Positions 18,191 through 26,761 are shown, counted from the first letter of the stretch. The stretch: 44,108 nucleotides of DNA from Bacilli bacterium (GCA_017470005.1 JAFUFH010000085.1:1-44108); one strand, 5' to 3'. Numbers and translations: made by a program. The notes: generated by a model not told the origin, from the letters alone.

Positions 18191-18218
18191 TTGTTATTTT
18201 TTGATGTTTTAGTAAAAT
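18191..18218 (+). promoter_or_regulatory. Promoter of the endonuclease gene
   Basis: TTGTTA (18191-18196), 16-bp spacer, TAAAAT (18213-18218). Only six bases separate the -10 from the ATG at 18225, so the transcript may be leaderless. Confidence 0.5.
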
Positions 18219-18224
18219 GATGAC

Positions 18225-20285
18225 ATGAAACTTTCGATTTTAATTTTTGGCATCATTTCTTTCTTCTCTGCCAATACAGTGATTCCAGAAAGGAATGCTG
18301 TTTTAGCAGCCTCTTTTAGTGGAAGAGCATATGCTACTTCTCAAAAGATGGACTTTACGGATTGTTCAGAAGCTGAAGTAGATGCTTATTATGGAGATAT
18401 CGGTAATAGAGTAGGAGATGATTTGAAGTCCTATCTTTATGGAAAGATATCTGCTAACAGCTATTATGTTACTTATTCTGCAGTTACCAATTATTACAAA
18501 ATCACAGATAGAAACTGGGAATTATCTAGAAGCATTACTCCAGACACTTATTTGTTCACCGAGGATGTAGGCAACAATTTTTACGAAACTCTTCTGTATT
18601 TCAAAGACATCACTACAGAAGCAAAACAAATCAACACGAATGTAAATAGCTATACTAGATCAGATTCTATCACTGCGGTAGACTGGGTAAATAAATTGCG
18701 TCCCAAAAAAGATGGCAATGATGTTCAGGTAGATAAAGAACACGTGTGGGTAAAAAGTCATGGCTTTCCACAAGAAAAAGATAAAGACCCTAAAGCCGGC
18801 GCAGGCACAGATTTACATCACCTTATCGCTGCTGATCACAACTCAAATAATATTCACAATGATCTCTATTACGGAAAGGTAGTGGATCATAGTGCCGCTA
18901 AAGTAGTTTATTGCTTGTATGGAGATGGAACGAAGGACGTCTCTGGTTGGGTTGGTAATAGCGCTTATGGAGAGACGGTGTTTGAACCTACCGATCAATG
19001 GAAAGGTAATATCGCACGCGCCCTTCTCTATATGGGAACAAGATTCTCCGTTAATCTTGGTACAAATACGGAAGCAGAACCGTATCTTTATCTCACTGAT
19101 GATGTCAATCAGACCGATGATATTTCCCATTATATTGGCGTGTTTCACAACTTATCCACTTTCTTAGAGTGGAATGAGTTGGACCCAGTAGACAATTATG
19201 AAATCCATAGAAATAATCTCATCTATAAGAATGTTCAAAGAAATCGTAATCCTTATGTCGATCATCCAGAATGGGCAAGAAGAGTCTATGATTCTTCCTA
19301 TGAATTAGGGGATTTTACGGATATTGAAAACTCTCCGACTAAAGCAAAGTTAAGTTATCACTACGAAACAAATCAGAATAAAGATACTTTAGATCAAAGT
19401 TTGACAGGTATCACTGGTAACAACTATACAGGTTTTAGTAATAAAGAAGGGGAAAGTGGCGCAGTTTATGCCGGCTCTTGTGCCGGTTTAAATCAATCCA
19501 TTCAATTAAGAAGCAAAAATTCTAATTCGGGTGTTATTGTCACTACCTCTCCGGGTAACTTAAAGTCAATTACATTTACGTTTAACTCAAATACAGCTGA
19601 TGGACGTACCGTGAATCTTTACGGAAAAAATACAGCCTATTCTTCTGCAAGTGATTTATTTGTTGCAAATCAGCAAGGCACATTGATAGGTAGTGCTACT
19701 TATGATGGCACTGATGCAACAGTAAAAGTGATTCCAAATGATTCTTACGCTTACTTCGGTTTTAGATCTAATGCTGATGCCTTATACTTAGATTCTGTTA
19801 AAGTAGAATGGGATTTATCTATTTATACGTATTCTAATGTGAAAATAAGATTCGGTGGTCTCATTAACAAAGACTTATGGGCACAATTTAGAGATAGAAT
19901 CACCAATTATGGTGTGATGATTGCAAGTGAAACTTTCTTAAATGGTGATACGATTAAAGCAGCCTATCAAAAAGGCAAACAAATCTATGATAGTTCTTAT
20001 ATCAATCAAGAAAGAACCGTGATTGCCGATCCAAACTTATTAGAAGGAAGTGATGATTATCTCTTCAATACCGTCATCAATTTTGGAGATAACAGCAGTA
20101 AATTCACTACGGTTTATCGCGCTGCTGCTTATGTAGTCTTAGATGATACGAGTTATGTTTTCTTACAAGAGAGATCTTGTTCAGTTGGCTCTCTTGTTAA
20201 AGAATATCTAACTGGACCTGAAGCTCTTTCTGAAGATAGTTATGATGGTTCATTAAAATATTTAGGAGATACGTATGGAGAATAA
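18225..20285 (+). CDS. Secreted endonuclease I-type nuclease with C-terminal beta-sandwich
   Basis: 686 residues. A signal peptide covers about 1-30. Residues about 60-370 match the endonuclease I (EndA/NucM, Pfam Endonuclease_1) fold: EHVWVKSHGF with H173 and TDLHHLIAADHNSNN with H198/H199 carry the catalytic and metal-binding residues, and RNPYVDHPEWARRVY is the usual closing block. Residues about 380-510 form a beta-sandwich-like region (YFGFRSNADALYLDSVKVEW) common behind such nucleases; the last 170 residues are not recognised. It should cut extracellular DNA or RNA, for nutrition or biofilm. No Shine-Dalgarno precedes the ATG; the -10 is six bases away. It is divergent from the carbohydrate-binding lipoprotein gene and its end overlaps a small coupled gene. 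Confidence 0.85.
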   Translation: MKLSILIFGIISFFSANTVIPERNAVLAASFSGRAYATSQKMDFTDCSEAEVDAYYGDIGNRVGDDLKSYLYGKISANSYYVTYSAVTNYYKITDRNWELSRSITPDTYLFTEDVGNNFYETLLYFKDITTEAKQINTNVNSYTRSDSITAVDWVNKLRPKKDGNDVQVDKEHVWVKSHGFPQEKDKDPKAGAGTDLHHLIAADHNSNNIHNDLYYGKVVDHSAAKVVYCLYGDGTKDVSGWVGNSAYGETVFEPTDQWKGNIARALLYMGTRFSVNLGTNTEAEPYLYLTDDVNQTDDISHYIGVFHNLSTFLEWNELDPVDNYEIHRNNLIYKNVQRNRNPYVDHPEWARRVYDSSYELGDFTDIENSPTKAKLSYHYETNQNKDTLDQSLTGITGNNYTGFSNKEGESGAVYAGSCAGLNQSIQLRSKNSNSGVIVTTSPGNLKSITFTFNSNTADGRTVNLYGKNTAYSSASDLFVANQQGTLIGSATYDGTDATVKVIPNDSYAYFGFRSNADALYLDSVKVEWDLSIYTYSNVKIRFGGLINKDLWAQFRDRITNYGVMIASETFLNGDTIKAAYQKGKQIYDSSYINQERTVIADPNLLEGSDDYLFNTVINFGDNSSKFTTVYRAAAYVVLDDTSYVFLQERSCSVGSLVKEYLTGPEALSEDSYDGSLKYLGDTYGE

Positions 20286-20403
20286 ATATCAAAAACCAGT
20301 TCTTCAAGCGGTATACTTTGAGGATGTGATTCAAACATCTGGTGATATGCCAGAAAATAATAACAACGATATGAATTATGTTCCTGTTGACGACATTCCT
20401 TAA
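20275..20403 (+). CDS. 42-residue peptide, translationally coupled to the endonuclease gene
   Basis: The ATG at 20275 lies inside the last codons of the nuclease gene (11-base overlap) and has an AGGAG at 20264-20268, so it is a likely coupled start. The product begins MENKYQKPVLQAVYFEDVIQ and ends NYVPVDDIP; it is acidic and Asn-rich with no signal peptide or cysteine. The KPVLQ...FEDVIQTSG start resembles a recurrent kind of short gut-Bacillota protein with a 'DVI-TSG' element that I recall without knowing a function. A terminator follows 40 bases downstream. Confidence 0.6.
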   Translation: MENKYQKPVLQAVYFEDVIQTSGDMPENNNNDMNYVPVDDIP

Positions 20404-20441
20404 AGAAACAACTTGATAAGAATTTAATAAATAAGCATTTG

Positions 20442-20470
20442 AAAAGACGGGTTTGACCCCGTCTTTATTT
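20442..20470. terminator. Bidirectional terminator between convergent genes
   Basis: AAAGACGGG (20443-20451) pairs with CCCGTCTTT (20458-20466), A-rich on one side and T-rich on the other, so it can serve the nuclease/peptide operon on plus and the lipoprotein gene on minus. Confidence 0.85.
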
Positions 20471-22203
20471 TAGAATGTGAAACTAGTGACAGTTGTACTT
20501 CCAGAAGTGACAGAATAAGTGACATTCTTTTGGGCGTTAGAAGTGTAGATTGCAAATTGAGAGGCCGTAGATGCAAGATAGAAATCGACAGTGATATCTA
20601 AGTTGACACTGATATCTCCTTTGGGAAGAGAGATAGAAGAATTGTTTGTCGCAAAGGGTCTTCCACCTCCTCCGCCTTGCATAGAAGAGCTACCCCACGT
20701 CTTAGTTAATACAGAAGAAGAGGCAGTGATATTTCCGTACGCGCCAACAATGAGAAGCGTTCCTCCTTGGATAGAGACACCGCTATCGGCATCGATAGCT
20801 CCCATATTCATATTGCCACTATTTCCAGGTGCTCTTGCAATGACAACACCACCCGTTTGGACATAGCTACCGTTAGAATCAATACCATCGGTATCTCCAG
20901 AAGAGACGGTGACATCTAATCTTCCTCCGGTAATTGTAATCTTTGGAGTTTGGTTGATCTTTTTAGAAGCGTTGACGCCATCATCGACAGCATAGATGGT
21001 GTTATATCCACCAGAGATATCTATGAAGTTCGCTTCTAGGCCTTCATAAGCCATATCGATATTGAGAGTACCACCTTTTAAAGCGATGGTGTTATCGGCA
21101 TGGATTCCATCATCCCCGGCTTGGATATTGATGGTGCCTCCTTCAATGGTGACATTACCTAATCCTTTTTCATTGTTTTCTAAGGTGGTTCCATAATTGG
21201 CGTGGAGAGCATCTTCTTGAGAGAGAATATCGATGACACCGGCTTGGATGGTGATCTCATTATCGGCTTTCATTCCTTTATAAGATTCCGAAGAGGAAGT
21301 GGAGTGATCCCATCCTCCTTGCCCAGATTTTGATGTAGGAGCACTATAGTTTCCAGATGCGATATAGATATTAGGTTGAATATCTCCTTCTTGATAGACA
21401 TAGATATTGTAAGCGGCATCGATTCCATCATTGTTAGCCGTGATATCAATAGTGCCAGCAGAGATATTGACATTTCCTTTTTGATTTCCTTTAGAGGAGA
21501 TATCACTATTTTCGGTTTTGATGCCATCTCCTGCTGTGGAGATCAATTTGAAATTTCCACCTTCTTCGATGGTGACAGAATCATTTCCTTTCAAGGCGTT
21601 GTTATAGGCTTCTATTTGGAGGTATTGATTCTTGAGAGTTAAATCATCGCTGGATTGCACTCCGTTGTTGTAGTTTCCTTGTACAATGAGAGTTCCTTGA
21701 CCGTTGAGAGTCAAATCACAAGAAGCATAGATTGCGGCTTCTCCCACAGTGTCATCATCGACGGTCTTTTTAGAACGGTTATCTTGAATGAGGTTAGAGG
21801 TATCTTTGACGGCTTTCACTTTTAATTTATCCGCACTTTCTGCTTTGATAGGAGAATCACTGTTGTTGGTGATTGTTGCATTAGAGAGTTGAAGTTCCAC
21901 TTCCTCTTCCTCGCTAGCTTGAACAAGGATTTGTCCTTGTTCTAGTTTTCCTGTAGCAAGATAAGTGCCTGCTTTAGTGATGGTGTAAATATTTCCTTCT
22001 TGAGTGAAGCTACCATCTTCTGTAGTGAGGGTGAATTCTCCCTCATTATTTGGTTCTTCTATCACGGTTAAAGTGGAGGCGTTACCATCTCCTTTGGCAT
22101 CTCCTGTATGTGCACTAGTAGTTGTGGTAGTACTAGTACATGAGAAGAGAATATAGGTGAAAGAGAGCAATGTGAATAAAGATAATTTTTTCTTGTTTTT
22201 CAT
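20470..22203 (-). CDS. Cthe_2159-like beta-helix carbohydrate-binding lipoprotein, short paralog
   Basis: 577 residues. Lipobox YILFSC with C22 lipidated. A short Thr/Ser-rich segment replaces the long acidic stalk of the paralog at 15765. The beta-helix repeats follow the same order: GNYNNGVQSSDDL, GDGIKTEN, NNDGIDAAYN, DDGIHADN, VDDGVNAS, TDGIDSNGSYVQTGG, then a Gly/Met-rich turn and a beta-rich end. Binding of acidic glycans is inferred from the family. RBS AAGGAGGA. The promoter shares the TTTAAC-N5 tandem box with the paralog, so the two are probably co-regulated though separated by the nuclease gene. Confidence 0.82.
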   Translation of the reverse strand: MKNKKKLSLFTLLSFTYILFSCTSTTTTTSAHTGDAKGDGNASTLTVIEEPNNEGEFTLTTEDGSFTQEGNIYTITKAGTYLATGKLEQGQILVQASEEEEVELQLSNATITNNSDSPIKAESADKLKVKAVKDTSNLIQDNRSKKTVDDDTVGEAAIYASCDLTLNGQGTLIVQGNYNNGVQSSDDLTLKNQYLQIEAYNNALKGNDSVTIEEGGNFKLISTAGDGIKTENSDISSKGNQKGNVNISAGTIDITANNDGIDAAYNIYVYQEGDIQPNIYIASGNYSAPTSKSGQGGWDHSTSSSESYKGMKADNEITIQAGVIDILSQEDALHANYGTTLENNEKGLGNVTIEGGTINIQAGDDGIHADNTIALKGGTLNIDMAYEGLEANFIDISGGYNTIYAVDDGVNASKKINQTPKITITGGRLDVTVSSGDTDGIDSNGSYVQTGGVVIARAPGNSGNMNMGAIDADSGVSIQGGTLLIVGAYGNITASSSVLTKTWGSSSMQGGGGGRPFATNNSSISLPKGDISVNLDITVDFYLASTASQFAIYTSNAQKNVTYSVTSGSTTVTSFTF

Positions 22204-22228
22204 AAGGGTGTCCTCCTTGAATGAGCAT

Positions 22229-22260
22229 AGTTTATTCTTCCTTGTTTAAATTTAGTTAAA
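22229..22260 (-). promoter_or_regulatory. Promoter with tandem TTTAAC-N5-TTAAAC boxes
   Basis: Minus strand TTTAAC (22260-22255), five bases, TTAAAC (22249-22244), nine bases, TAAACT (22234-22229). The box ends 41 bases before the gene start, against 42 at the paralog. Confidence 0.45.
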
Positions 22261-22268
22261 AATGTTTT

Positions 22269-22285
22269 GTCGCTTTGAAAGCGAC
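22269..22285. promoter_or_regulatory. 17-bp palindrome upstream of the short paralog
   Basis: GTCGCTTT, one central G, AAAGCGAC: a perfect inverted repeat just upstream of the tandem boxes. It could be an operator or a hairpin; there is no T run on either side long enough for a strong terminator. Confidence 0.35.
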
Positions 22286-22380
22286 CAAATATTGTCACCT
22301 GTGTAAGAAAATAATGTTGCCTAAGGAAAACAAGGGCTCCATAGGAGAAAAATGGCTTGAGATTGCAAAATCAATAGTAA

Positions 22381-22403
22381 ATTATTAGCTAATAATATAT
22401 ACT
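22381..22403 (+). promoter_or_regulatory. Operator-like palindrome and -10 of the AAA/ESCRT-like operon
   Basis: ATTATTAGCTAATAAT (22381-22396) is a perfect 16-bp palindrome immediately before a TATACT -10 (22398-22403). No good -35 exists, so the palindrome occupies the place where an activator or repressor would act. The first gene of the operon starts 46 bases after this -10, with RBS AAAGGAG. Confidence 0.4.
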
Positions 22404-22448
22404 TATGATAAGCAAAAACAACTCACCGAGCTGAAAGGAGAAAAGACT

Positions 22449-23384
22449 ATGCCAGAAGTTATTTTGAAAGTGAATCAACCTGGATTACTTATTGAATGTC
22501 AGGAAATCCCCGTCAGAGGTTTCCATATGACGGTCAAAGTTGCCCCTGGGTATGAAGCATTTGTTGTGGAAAAATTTGATCCTAATTCTAGCGATAATGA
22601 TTACGTCACTCCGGATAATCCTATCACTTATAAGTCGGGAGAATTAGGGAAGAAAGTCTTCCATGCTGTCGTTTATCAAAGCAATACCTATTCTGTCTCT
22701 GTTCCGATTTATGTCTATGGAGAAACCTATGATTTCCGCATCAAGGAATGGGATCAGATCACGGCTCCTTTCCCGCTTGTTGGGCAAGTCAATGTGGAGA
22801 TTAGAAGGACAAGAGATGTCGCTAAGCATGTTCAACGCAATATGACCATGGAAGATGTCAAAGAGTTGATCAAGAGCACCGGTAAGAATATGATTGCCTC
22901 TTCTTTGAAAGCTACCGCAGATAAGTTCTTCAACAAAGATATGAACATCTCGGATACTTCTGCTTTCTTAAATAAAGTTAGAGATGAAGCCTTCGGGGAT
23001 TCTAGCATCCGTACTCTTCTCAACCGTTTAGGTGTCTATCTTATCCCTTCTAATTCTAAGATTTACTTCAACACTACGGAAGAAACCGAAGCCTTGATCA
23101 AGAGAGTCAAGGATAAGAAGAACGCGATTGGAGAAAGAAAGATTGAAGCCGAAGAGAAGATGGAACAAAGAAAGCTCGATCAAGAAGATGCACAGATTGA
23201 ACACGAACATAAAGTCGAAGAGATCCGTGCCGATAACACTCGCATCTCTGAGCATTACACCAATCATAAAGAAAACCCCCATGCTCCTAAGGAAGTGAAG
23301 GAAGAAAAGAGATTCTGTGGAGCTTGCGGAAAGCAAATCAAACCTACCTTAGCTTATTGCCCTTATTGCGGTGCGAAACAATAA
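22449..23384 (+). CDS. SPFH-like domain protein with C-terminal zinc ribbon
   Basis: 311 residues, first gene of the six-gene operon. Residues about 20-215 look like an SPFH/Band-7 type domain as in virion-core-like proteins (Bacillus YdjI group): beta-rich start with GYEAFVVEKF, then YDFRIKEWDQI, a helical core and LLNRLGVYLIPSNSKIYF. Residues about 215-265 are a charged coiled coil. The end is a zinc ribbon with C290, C293, C304, C307. No membrane helix. In related bacterial operons SPFH proteins mark membrane sites for PspA/ESCRT-III-like partners; here it may recruit the small helical proteins and AAA ATPases downstream. The zinc ribbon is certain, the SPFH call moderate. Confidence 0.6.
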   Translation: MPEVILKVNQPGLLIECQEIPVRGFHMTVKVAPGYEAFVVEKFDPNSSDNDYVTPDNPITYKSGELGKKVFHAVVYQSNTYSVSVPIYVYGETYDFRIKEWDQITAPFPLVGQVNVEIRRTRDVAKHVQRNMTMEDVKELIKSTGKNMIASSLKATADKFFNKDMNISDTSAFLNKVRDEAFGDSSIRTLLNRLGVYLIPSNSKIYFNTTEETEALIKRVKDKKNAIGERKIEAEEKMEQRKLDQEDAQIEHEHKVEEIRADNTRISEHYTNHKENPHAPKEVKEEKRFCGACGKQIKPTLAYCPYCGAKQ

Positions 23385-23405
23385 TGAAAAGAGAGGATTA
23401 TCATT

Positions 23406-24341
23406 ATGGGATTCTTACAAAACATTAAAGATAATTTGAAGAGAAGAAAAGATAAGAAGGAGATCAAAGGTAATGCCGAATATATTACCGATGGCGCTTC
23501 TAAACGTTCTAAAAAGCAAGAGCAATTTCACAAAGAAGATGCCAAAAATCTTCGTAATGAAATCTTCAAAAAATTAGATAACCTTTATGAAACCATTTAT
23601 CAAAGAAATGATATCGGAAATGTCCAAGATAAACTCAACGACATCGATAGCATGAAAGAGATTCTCACTCGTTTAGAGTTTGGATATGATTCGGTCTCTT
23701 TAGCTGCCATTCAAAACTTCTTTGATATCCAATATAAGATCGTCAACCACTGCGCTAATTTCCAACAAGTCCCTGAACTCAACGCTGGTATCTCGGATAT
23801 GCTAGATTTGATTTCTGATTTAGATTATTCTCCCGAAGCCTATCGCGATTTTGAATATGTGAAGTGGTTGAAGGATTACACTCTAAAGCTTCAAACTTAC
23901 TATCAAAATTTAGAAAAATTAGATAGAGAAAGAGCTGCTACCAAAAAGTCTGTAGCCGATATGAGAAGACAGGGTAGAAAAGACCAAGATATCACTGCTT
24001 ATATCCAAGATCAAAACAAGAAAATCAATGGTATCAAAGTCACCGTCAATGCGAATAAAGCCGCTTTAGAAACTGCCCAGATCGGTATGAGAGAAATCCG
24101 CCAGAGAATCGAATCTATGGGCGCCTTCTCTGACCGTGAAGAATTAGAAGAAGCCATCAATAGAGTTCAAGAAGCTCATGCCGAGAATGCTTCTTTGACC
24201 GATATGTTCACTCGCAGCAATGAAAAACTCAACCGCGATGTCACCAATGTCACAGATGCTCAGATGGGCCTCAACGTTCAAGAAAAAGAAAAAGGTAACG
24301 AAGCTCGCTCTCAAGAAGAGTACGACGATATGATCGCCTAA
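23406..24341 (+). CDS. Coiled-coil protein of the AAA/ESCRT-like operon
   Basis: 311 residues, no signal peptide or membrane helix, no cysteine motif. The first 60 residues are strongly basic (KDNLKRRKDKKE, KRSKKQE), suited to binding acidic lipids or nucleic acid. Long amphipathic helices fill about 65-310, with a central Asp-rich segment (NAGISDMLDLISDLDYS) and a C-terminal coiled coil ending in an acidic EEYDDMIA. The basic N-terminus, helical body and acidic end resemble the plan of PspA/ESCRT-III proteins, but it is longer than most and I find no signature, so the family is open. RBS GAGAGGA, 21 bases after the SPFH-like gene. Confidence 0.55.
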   Translation: MGFLQNIKDNLKRRKDKKEIKGNAEYITDGASKRSKKQEQFHKEDAKNLRNEIFKKLDNLYETIYQRNDIGNVQDKLNDIDSMKEILTRLEFGYDSVSLAAIQNFFDIQYKIVNHCANFQQVPELNAGISDMLDLISDLDYSPEAYRDFEYVKWLKDYTLKLQTYYQNLEKLDRERAATKKSVADMRRQGRKDQDITAYIQDQNKKINGIKVTVNANKAALETAQIGMREIRQRIESMGAFSDREELEEAINRVQEAHAENASLTDMFTRSNEKLNRDVTNVTDAQMGLNVQEKEKGNEARSQEEYDDMIA

Positions 24342-24352
24342 GGAGGTCCTTT

Positions 24353-24928
24353 ATGTTCAATAAAATTGATAAAGAACAAAAGAAACAGAAAACCGGCATG
24401 TCCCGTTTCCAAGTCGATCTTCGCTTCGATAATCTTCTTGGCAAATTAAAAGAAGAAAACGAGAAAGTCGATGGTGAACTTGATGATGCTATTCAAGCCT
24501 GGAAGAGCGCGAAAAGACAGAATCAAAAAAGTGAATTCCTCCGTTGCAAAGATAGAGTCTCCCGTCTCCTTTCCATCAAACTCCGCAAAGAGAAATACAT
24601 GGATAAGGTAGAAGCCATCAAGTATGAAATCGATGATCTCTTTGATCAACTCGAAACCGCTAAGACTTTGACCGAATGCTTAGAAGGTGTCAGTAAGATG
24701 ACTTCTTCTAAAGAATTGAATAGCATCTTAAAGCGTATGGAATCCTTCGCTAAAATCTTTGAAAAGAACGAAAGAACCATGGATGCTTTCACGAGAACTT
24801 TCGAAGAGAGATTTGACAAAGTGGACGCTAGCGATGACATGATCAAAGATAGCGAATTCGCTAATACTCTCACAGAGATTGAAGAATCTTTAGATGAAGA
24901 AGAAGTCTCTGACTTCGTATTGGAGTAA
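24353..24928 (+). CDS. Small helical ESCRT-III (Snf7/CHMP)-like protein, first copy
   Basis: 191 residues, all helical. A basic start (DKEQKKQKTGMSRFQ) leads into a long hairpin (about 25-100: FDNLLGKLKEENEKVDGELD, then a Lys/Arg-rich helix), a middle segment with LEGVSKMTSSKELNSILKRM (about 108-127), FEKNERTMDAFTRTFEERFD and a very acidic tail ending EEEVSDFVLE. This basic-hairpin, Met-rich middle, acidic-tail plan with a short hydrophobic motif at the end (as in MIT-interacting motifs) is that of ESCRT-III subunits, and the length is right. No homology search was possible. RBS AAGGAGGT, eleven bases after the coiled-coil gene and six before the first AAA gene. Confidence 0.55.
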   Translation: MFNKIDKEQKKQKTGMSRFQVDLRFDNLLGKLKEENEKVDGELDDAIQAWKSAKRQNQKSEFLRCKDRVSRLLSIKLRKEKYMDKVEAIKYEIDDLFDQLETAKTLTECLEGVSKMTSSKELNSILKRMESFAKIFEKNERTMDAFTRTFEERFDKVDASDDMIKDSEFANTLTEIEESLDEEEVSDFVLE

Positions 24929-24934
24929 TCTTCT

Positions 24935-26149
24935 ATGGCTAGCCTGAATGATTTAAAGCATAGTTATATCGCCGTAAAAAAGGATGTGGAAACATACCTT
25001 TTTGTCGAAGACTATGCCTCGGCGAAAAAAGCCATTGAAGAAGCAGTGAAGCTTCTCAATGAAATCAATAAGAGAGAGCCACATAAATGGGACGCGGCTT
25101 TCGAAAGCTTAAAAAAGTATTACGCTGTTTGTAAAGCAAAGCTTGGAGAAGCAGAGCTTAAGCAGTATGATAAGAAAAAAGACTTATCTAAGAAAAAAGA
25201 AGATGGCTCTGATAACAAAGGGCAAGACGATATCTTAGTCAACGAAAGTGGACAAGAGATCCAAACCAAGTTTGGTGACATAGATGTGACCGCCTTCTTC
25301 GATGTCGCCTCCTCTCATCCTACCTTCGATGATATCATCGGTATGGAAAAGGAAAAAGACATCATCCGCGATAACTTCATGCTCTCGGATGCGATGAGAA
25401 AGAAAAAGGAAGAGATGGAAATTGAAAGCGAAAGTTTCATTCTTCTCTACGGCTTACCGGGAACCGGAAAAACTTACTTTGCTCAAGCTGTAGCTACGGA
25501 GATGGAGAAAGCTTCCGGTAATCACATCGAATTCTTATCTGTTGTCTCTACCCGTGTCAAAGATTCCAAGGTTGGCCATACCGAAAAAAATATCAATGCC
25601 ATATTCGATTACACCAAGCAATTTGAACATGTCATCCTCTTCATGGATGAAATTGATGCTCTCTTAACTTCTAGACAGCTCGCTTCTGGAGAACCCGGAC
25701 ATGAAGGTGTCATCGCAACATTCCTTCAAAGACTCGGGGGATTCTCTGCCAATAAGAACCTTCTCTTCATCGCTGCCACTAACACTCCTTATAAATTAGA
25801 TAGTGCTGCCTTATCGCGTTGTTCCACTCGTTTAGAAGTTCCTCTTCCTACCAAAGAACTCTTAAAGATCTCGATTCAAAGAAAGATAGGTTCCTATCTC
25901 CATGAAGAGATTTCTATCGATGAGTTAGCCGGATTATTAGAAAGCAAACATTACTCTAACAGAGACATCAAGATGTTGTTTAAAGATTTGAAACTTCAAG
26001 CTTTAAAGGCACTCCCTGAGGATGCTCCTGTCTCTGAAGCGAGAATCACCAAAGAGATGGTCTTACAAGGAATGTTAGATCATCCTTCCGCTTATTCTGC
26101 TTCTGAAGCGGAAAAGCTTAGACAATATCGTGAAGAAAACAAATATTAA
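24935..26149 (+). CDS. Vps4/katanin-like AAA ATPase with MIT-like N-terminus, first paralog
   Basis: 404 residues. Residues 1-75 form three amphipathic helices of MIT-domain size (DYASAKKAIEEAVKLL in the second). A charged linker (76-125) leads to one AAA module (about 126-390): FDDIIGMEKEKDII entry, Walker A GLPGTGKT (173-180), Walker B LFMDEID (D238, E239), sensor-1 AATN. The block that normally holds the arginine fingers reads SRCSTRLEVPLP, so they are altered. It is soluble. The enzyme would use ATP to unfold or extract subunits of a polymer; the ESCRT-III-like proteins before and after it are the obvious substrates. RBS GGAG overlaps the upstream stop codon. Confidence 0.75.
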   Translation: MASLNDLKHSYIAVKKDVETYLFVEDYASAKKAIEEAVKLLNEINKREPHKWDAAFESLKKYYAVCKAKLGEAELKQYDKKKDLSKKKEDGSDNKGQDDILVNESGQEIQTKFGDIDVTAFFDVASSHPTFDDIIGMEKEKDIIRDNFMLSDAMRKKKEEMEIESESFILLYGLPGTGKTYFAQAVATEMEKASGNHIEFLSVVSTRVKDSKVGHTEKNINAIFDYTKQFEHVILFMDEIDALLTSRQLASGEPGHEGVIATFLQRLGGFSANKNLLFIAATNTPYKLDSAALSRCSTRLEVPLPTKELLKISIQRKIGSYLHEEISIDELAGLLESKHYSNRDIKMLFKDLKLQALKALPEDAPVSEARITKEMVLQGMLDHPSAYSASEAEKLRQYREENKY

Positions 26150-26166
26150 AGAAAGGCTATTTATTT

Positions 26167-26757
26167 ATGAATGAACTTAGAAGACAAGAACAGTTAGCTC
26201 GTGATCGTCAAGAAAAGAATCAACTCATCAACCAGTTCAACCAGATTGATAACAAGCTTGAAAATGCCATTGGACAGTGCAAAACCAAAGCCAAAGACGC
26301 TCTTTTAAAACACAATGATGTGGAAGGCTTCAAGATGTTTGCTAAATCCATGAAGTATTATCAAGGACTTCGTTTCAATATCACAAAGATTCGTAATCAG
26401 TTTGAAAACTTCTGGATTCAAGCAGAAATCGCTTCTACCTTTATCGGCTTGAAAGGCGTCTTAAAGAAGACTGCTAACATGATGGATTCTATGCCATCTT
26501 TAAAGAGAAACTCCAAAGACTTCCTCAAATTCAAACGCTCTTTGTTGAAAGGTCAAATCTCCATGGATAGCATCAATAACATGATGGCGGATCTTGATCC
26601 TAGCACCGATACTTCTATGAGCGAAGAAGAATTTGATTCTTTAAAGAAAGAATTCCTTCTTTCCTCCAATATGGCAACTGGCAGCAACACCCTCAACGCT
26701 AACGATACCAATACCGTCTCTGCTAACGATGATTTCTTTGCCGAAATAAAGGATTAA
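26167..26757 (+). CDS. Small helical ESCRT-III (Snf7/CHMP)-like protein, second copy
   Basis: 196 residues, helical. The basic N-terminus (MNELRRQEQLARDRQEKN) is followed by KAKDALLKHNDVEGFKMFAK, MKYYQGLRFNITKIRNQF, then AEIASTFIGLKGVLKKTANM and an acidic, Asn/Ser-rich tail ending DDFFAEIKD. The middle block has the spacing and character of the Vps2/CHMP2 core (long helical hairpin, then an LKGV...MM segment that ends in a Met-rich helix). The local resemblance is better than for the protein at 24353. It lies between two AAA genes (gaps 17 and 4 bases) in the operon. RBS AAAGG. Role inferred: filament-forming membrane remodeller disassembled by the neighbouring ATPases. Confidence 0.58.
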   Translation: MNELRRQEQLARDRQEKNQLINQFNQIDNKLENAIGQCKTKAKDALLKHNDVEGFKMFAKSMKYYQGLRFNITKIRNQFENFWIQAEIASTFIGLKGVLKKTANMMDSMPSLKRNSKDFLKFKRSLLKGQISMDSINNMMADLDPSTDTSMSEEEFDSLKKEFLLSSNMATGSNTLNANDTNTVSANDDFFAEIKD

Positions 26758-26761
26758 GATT

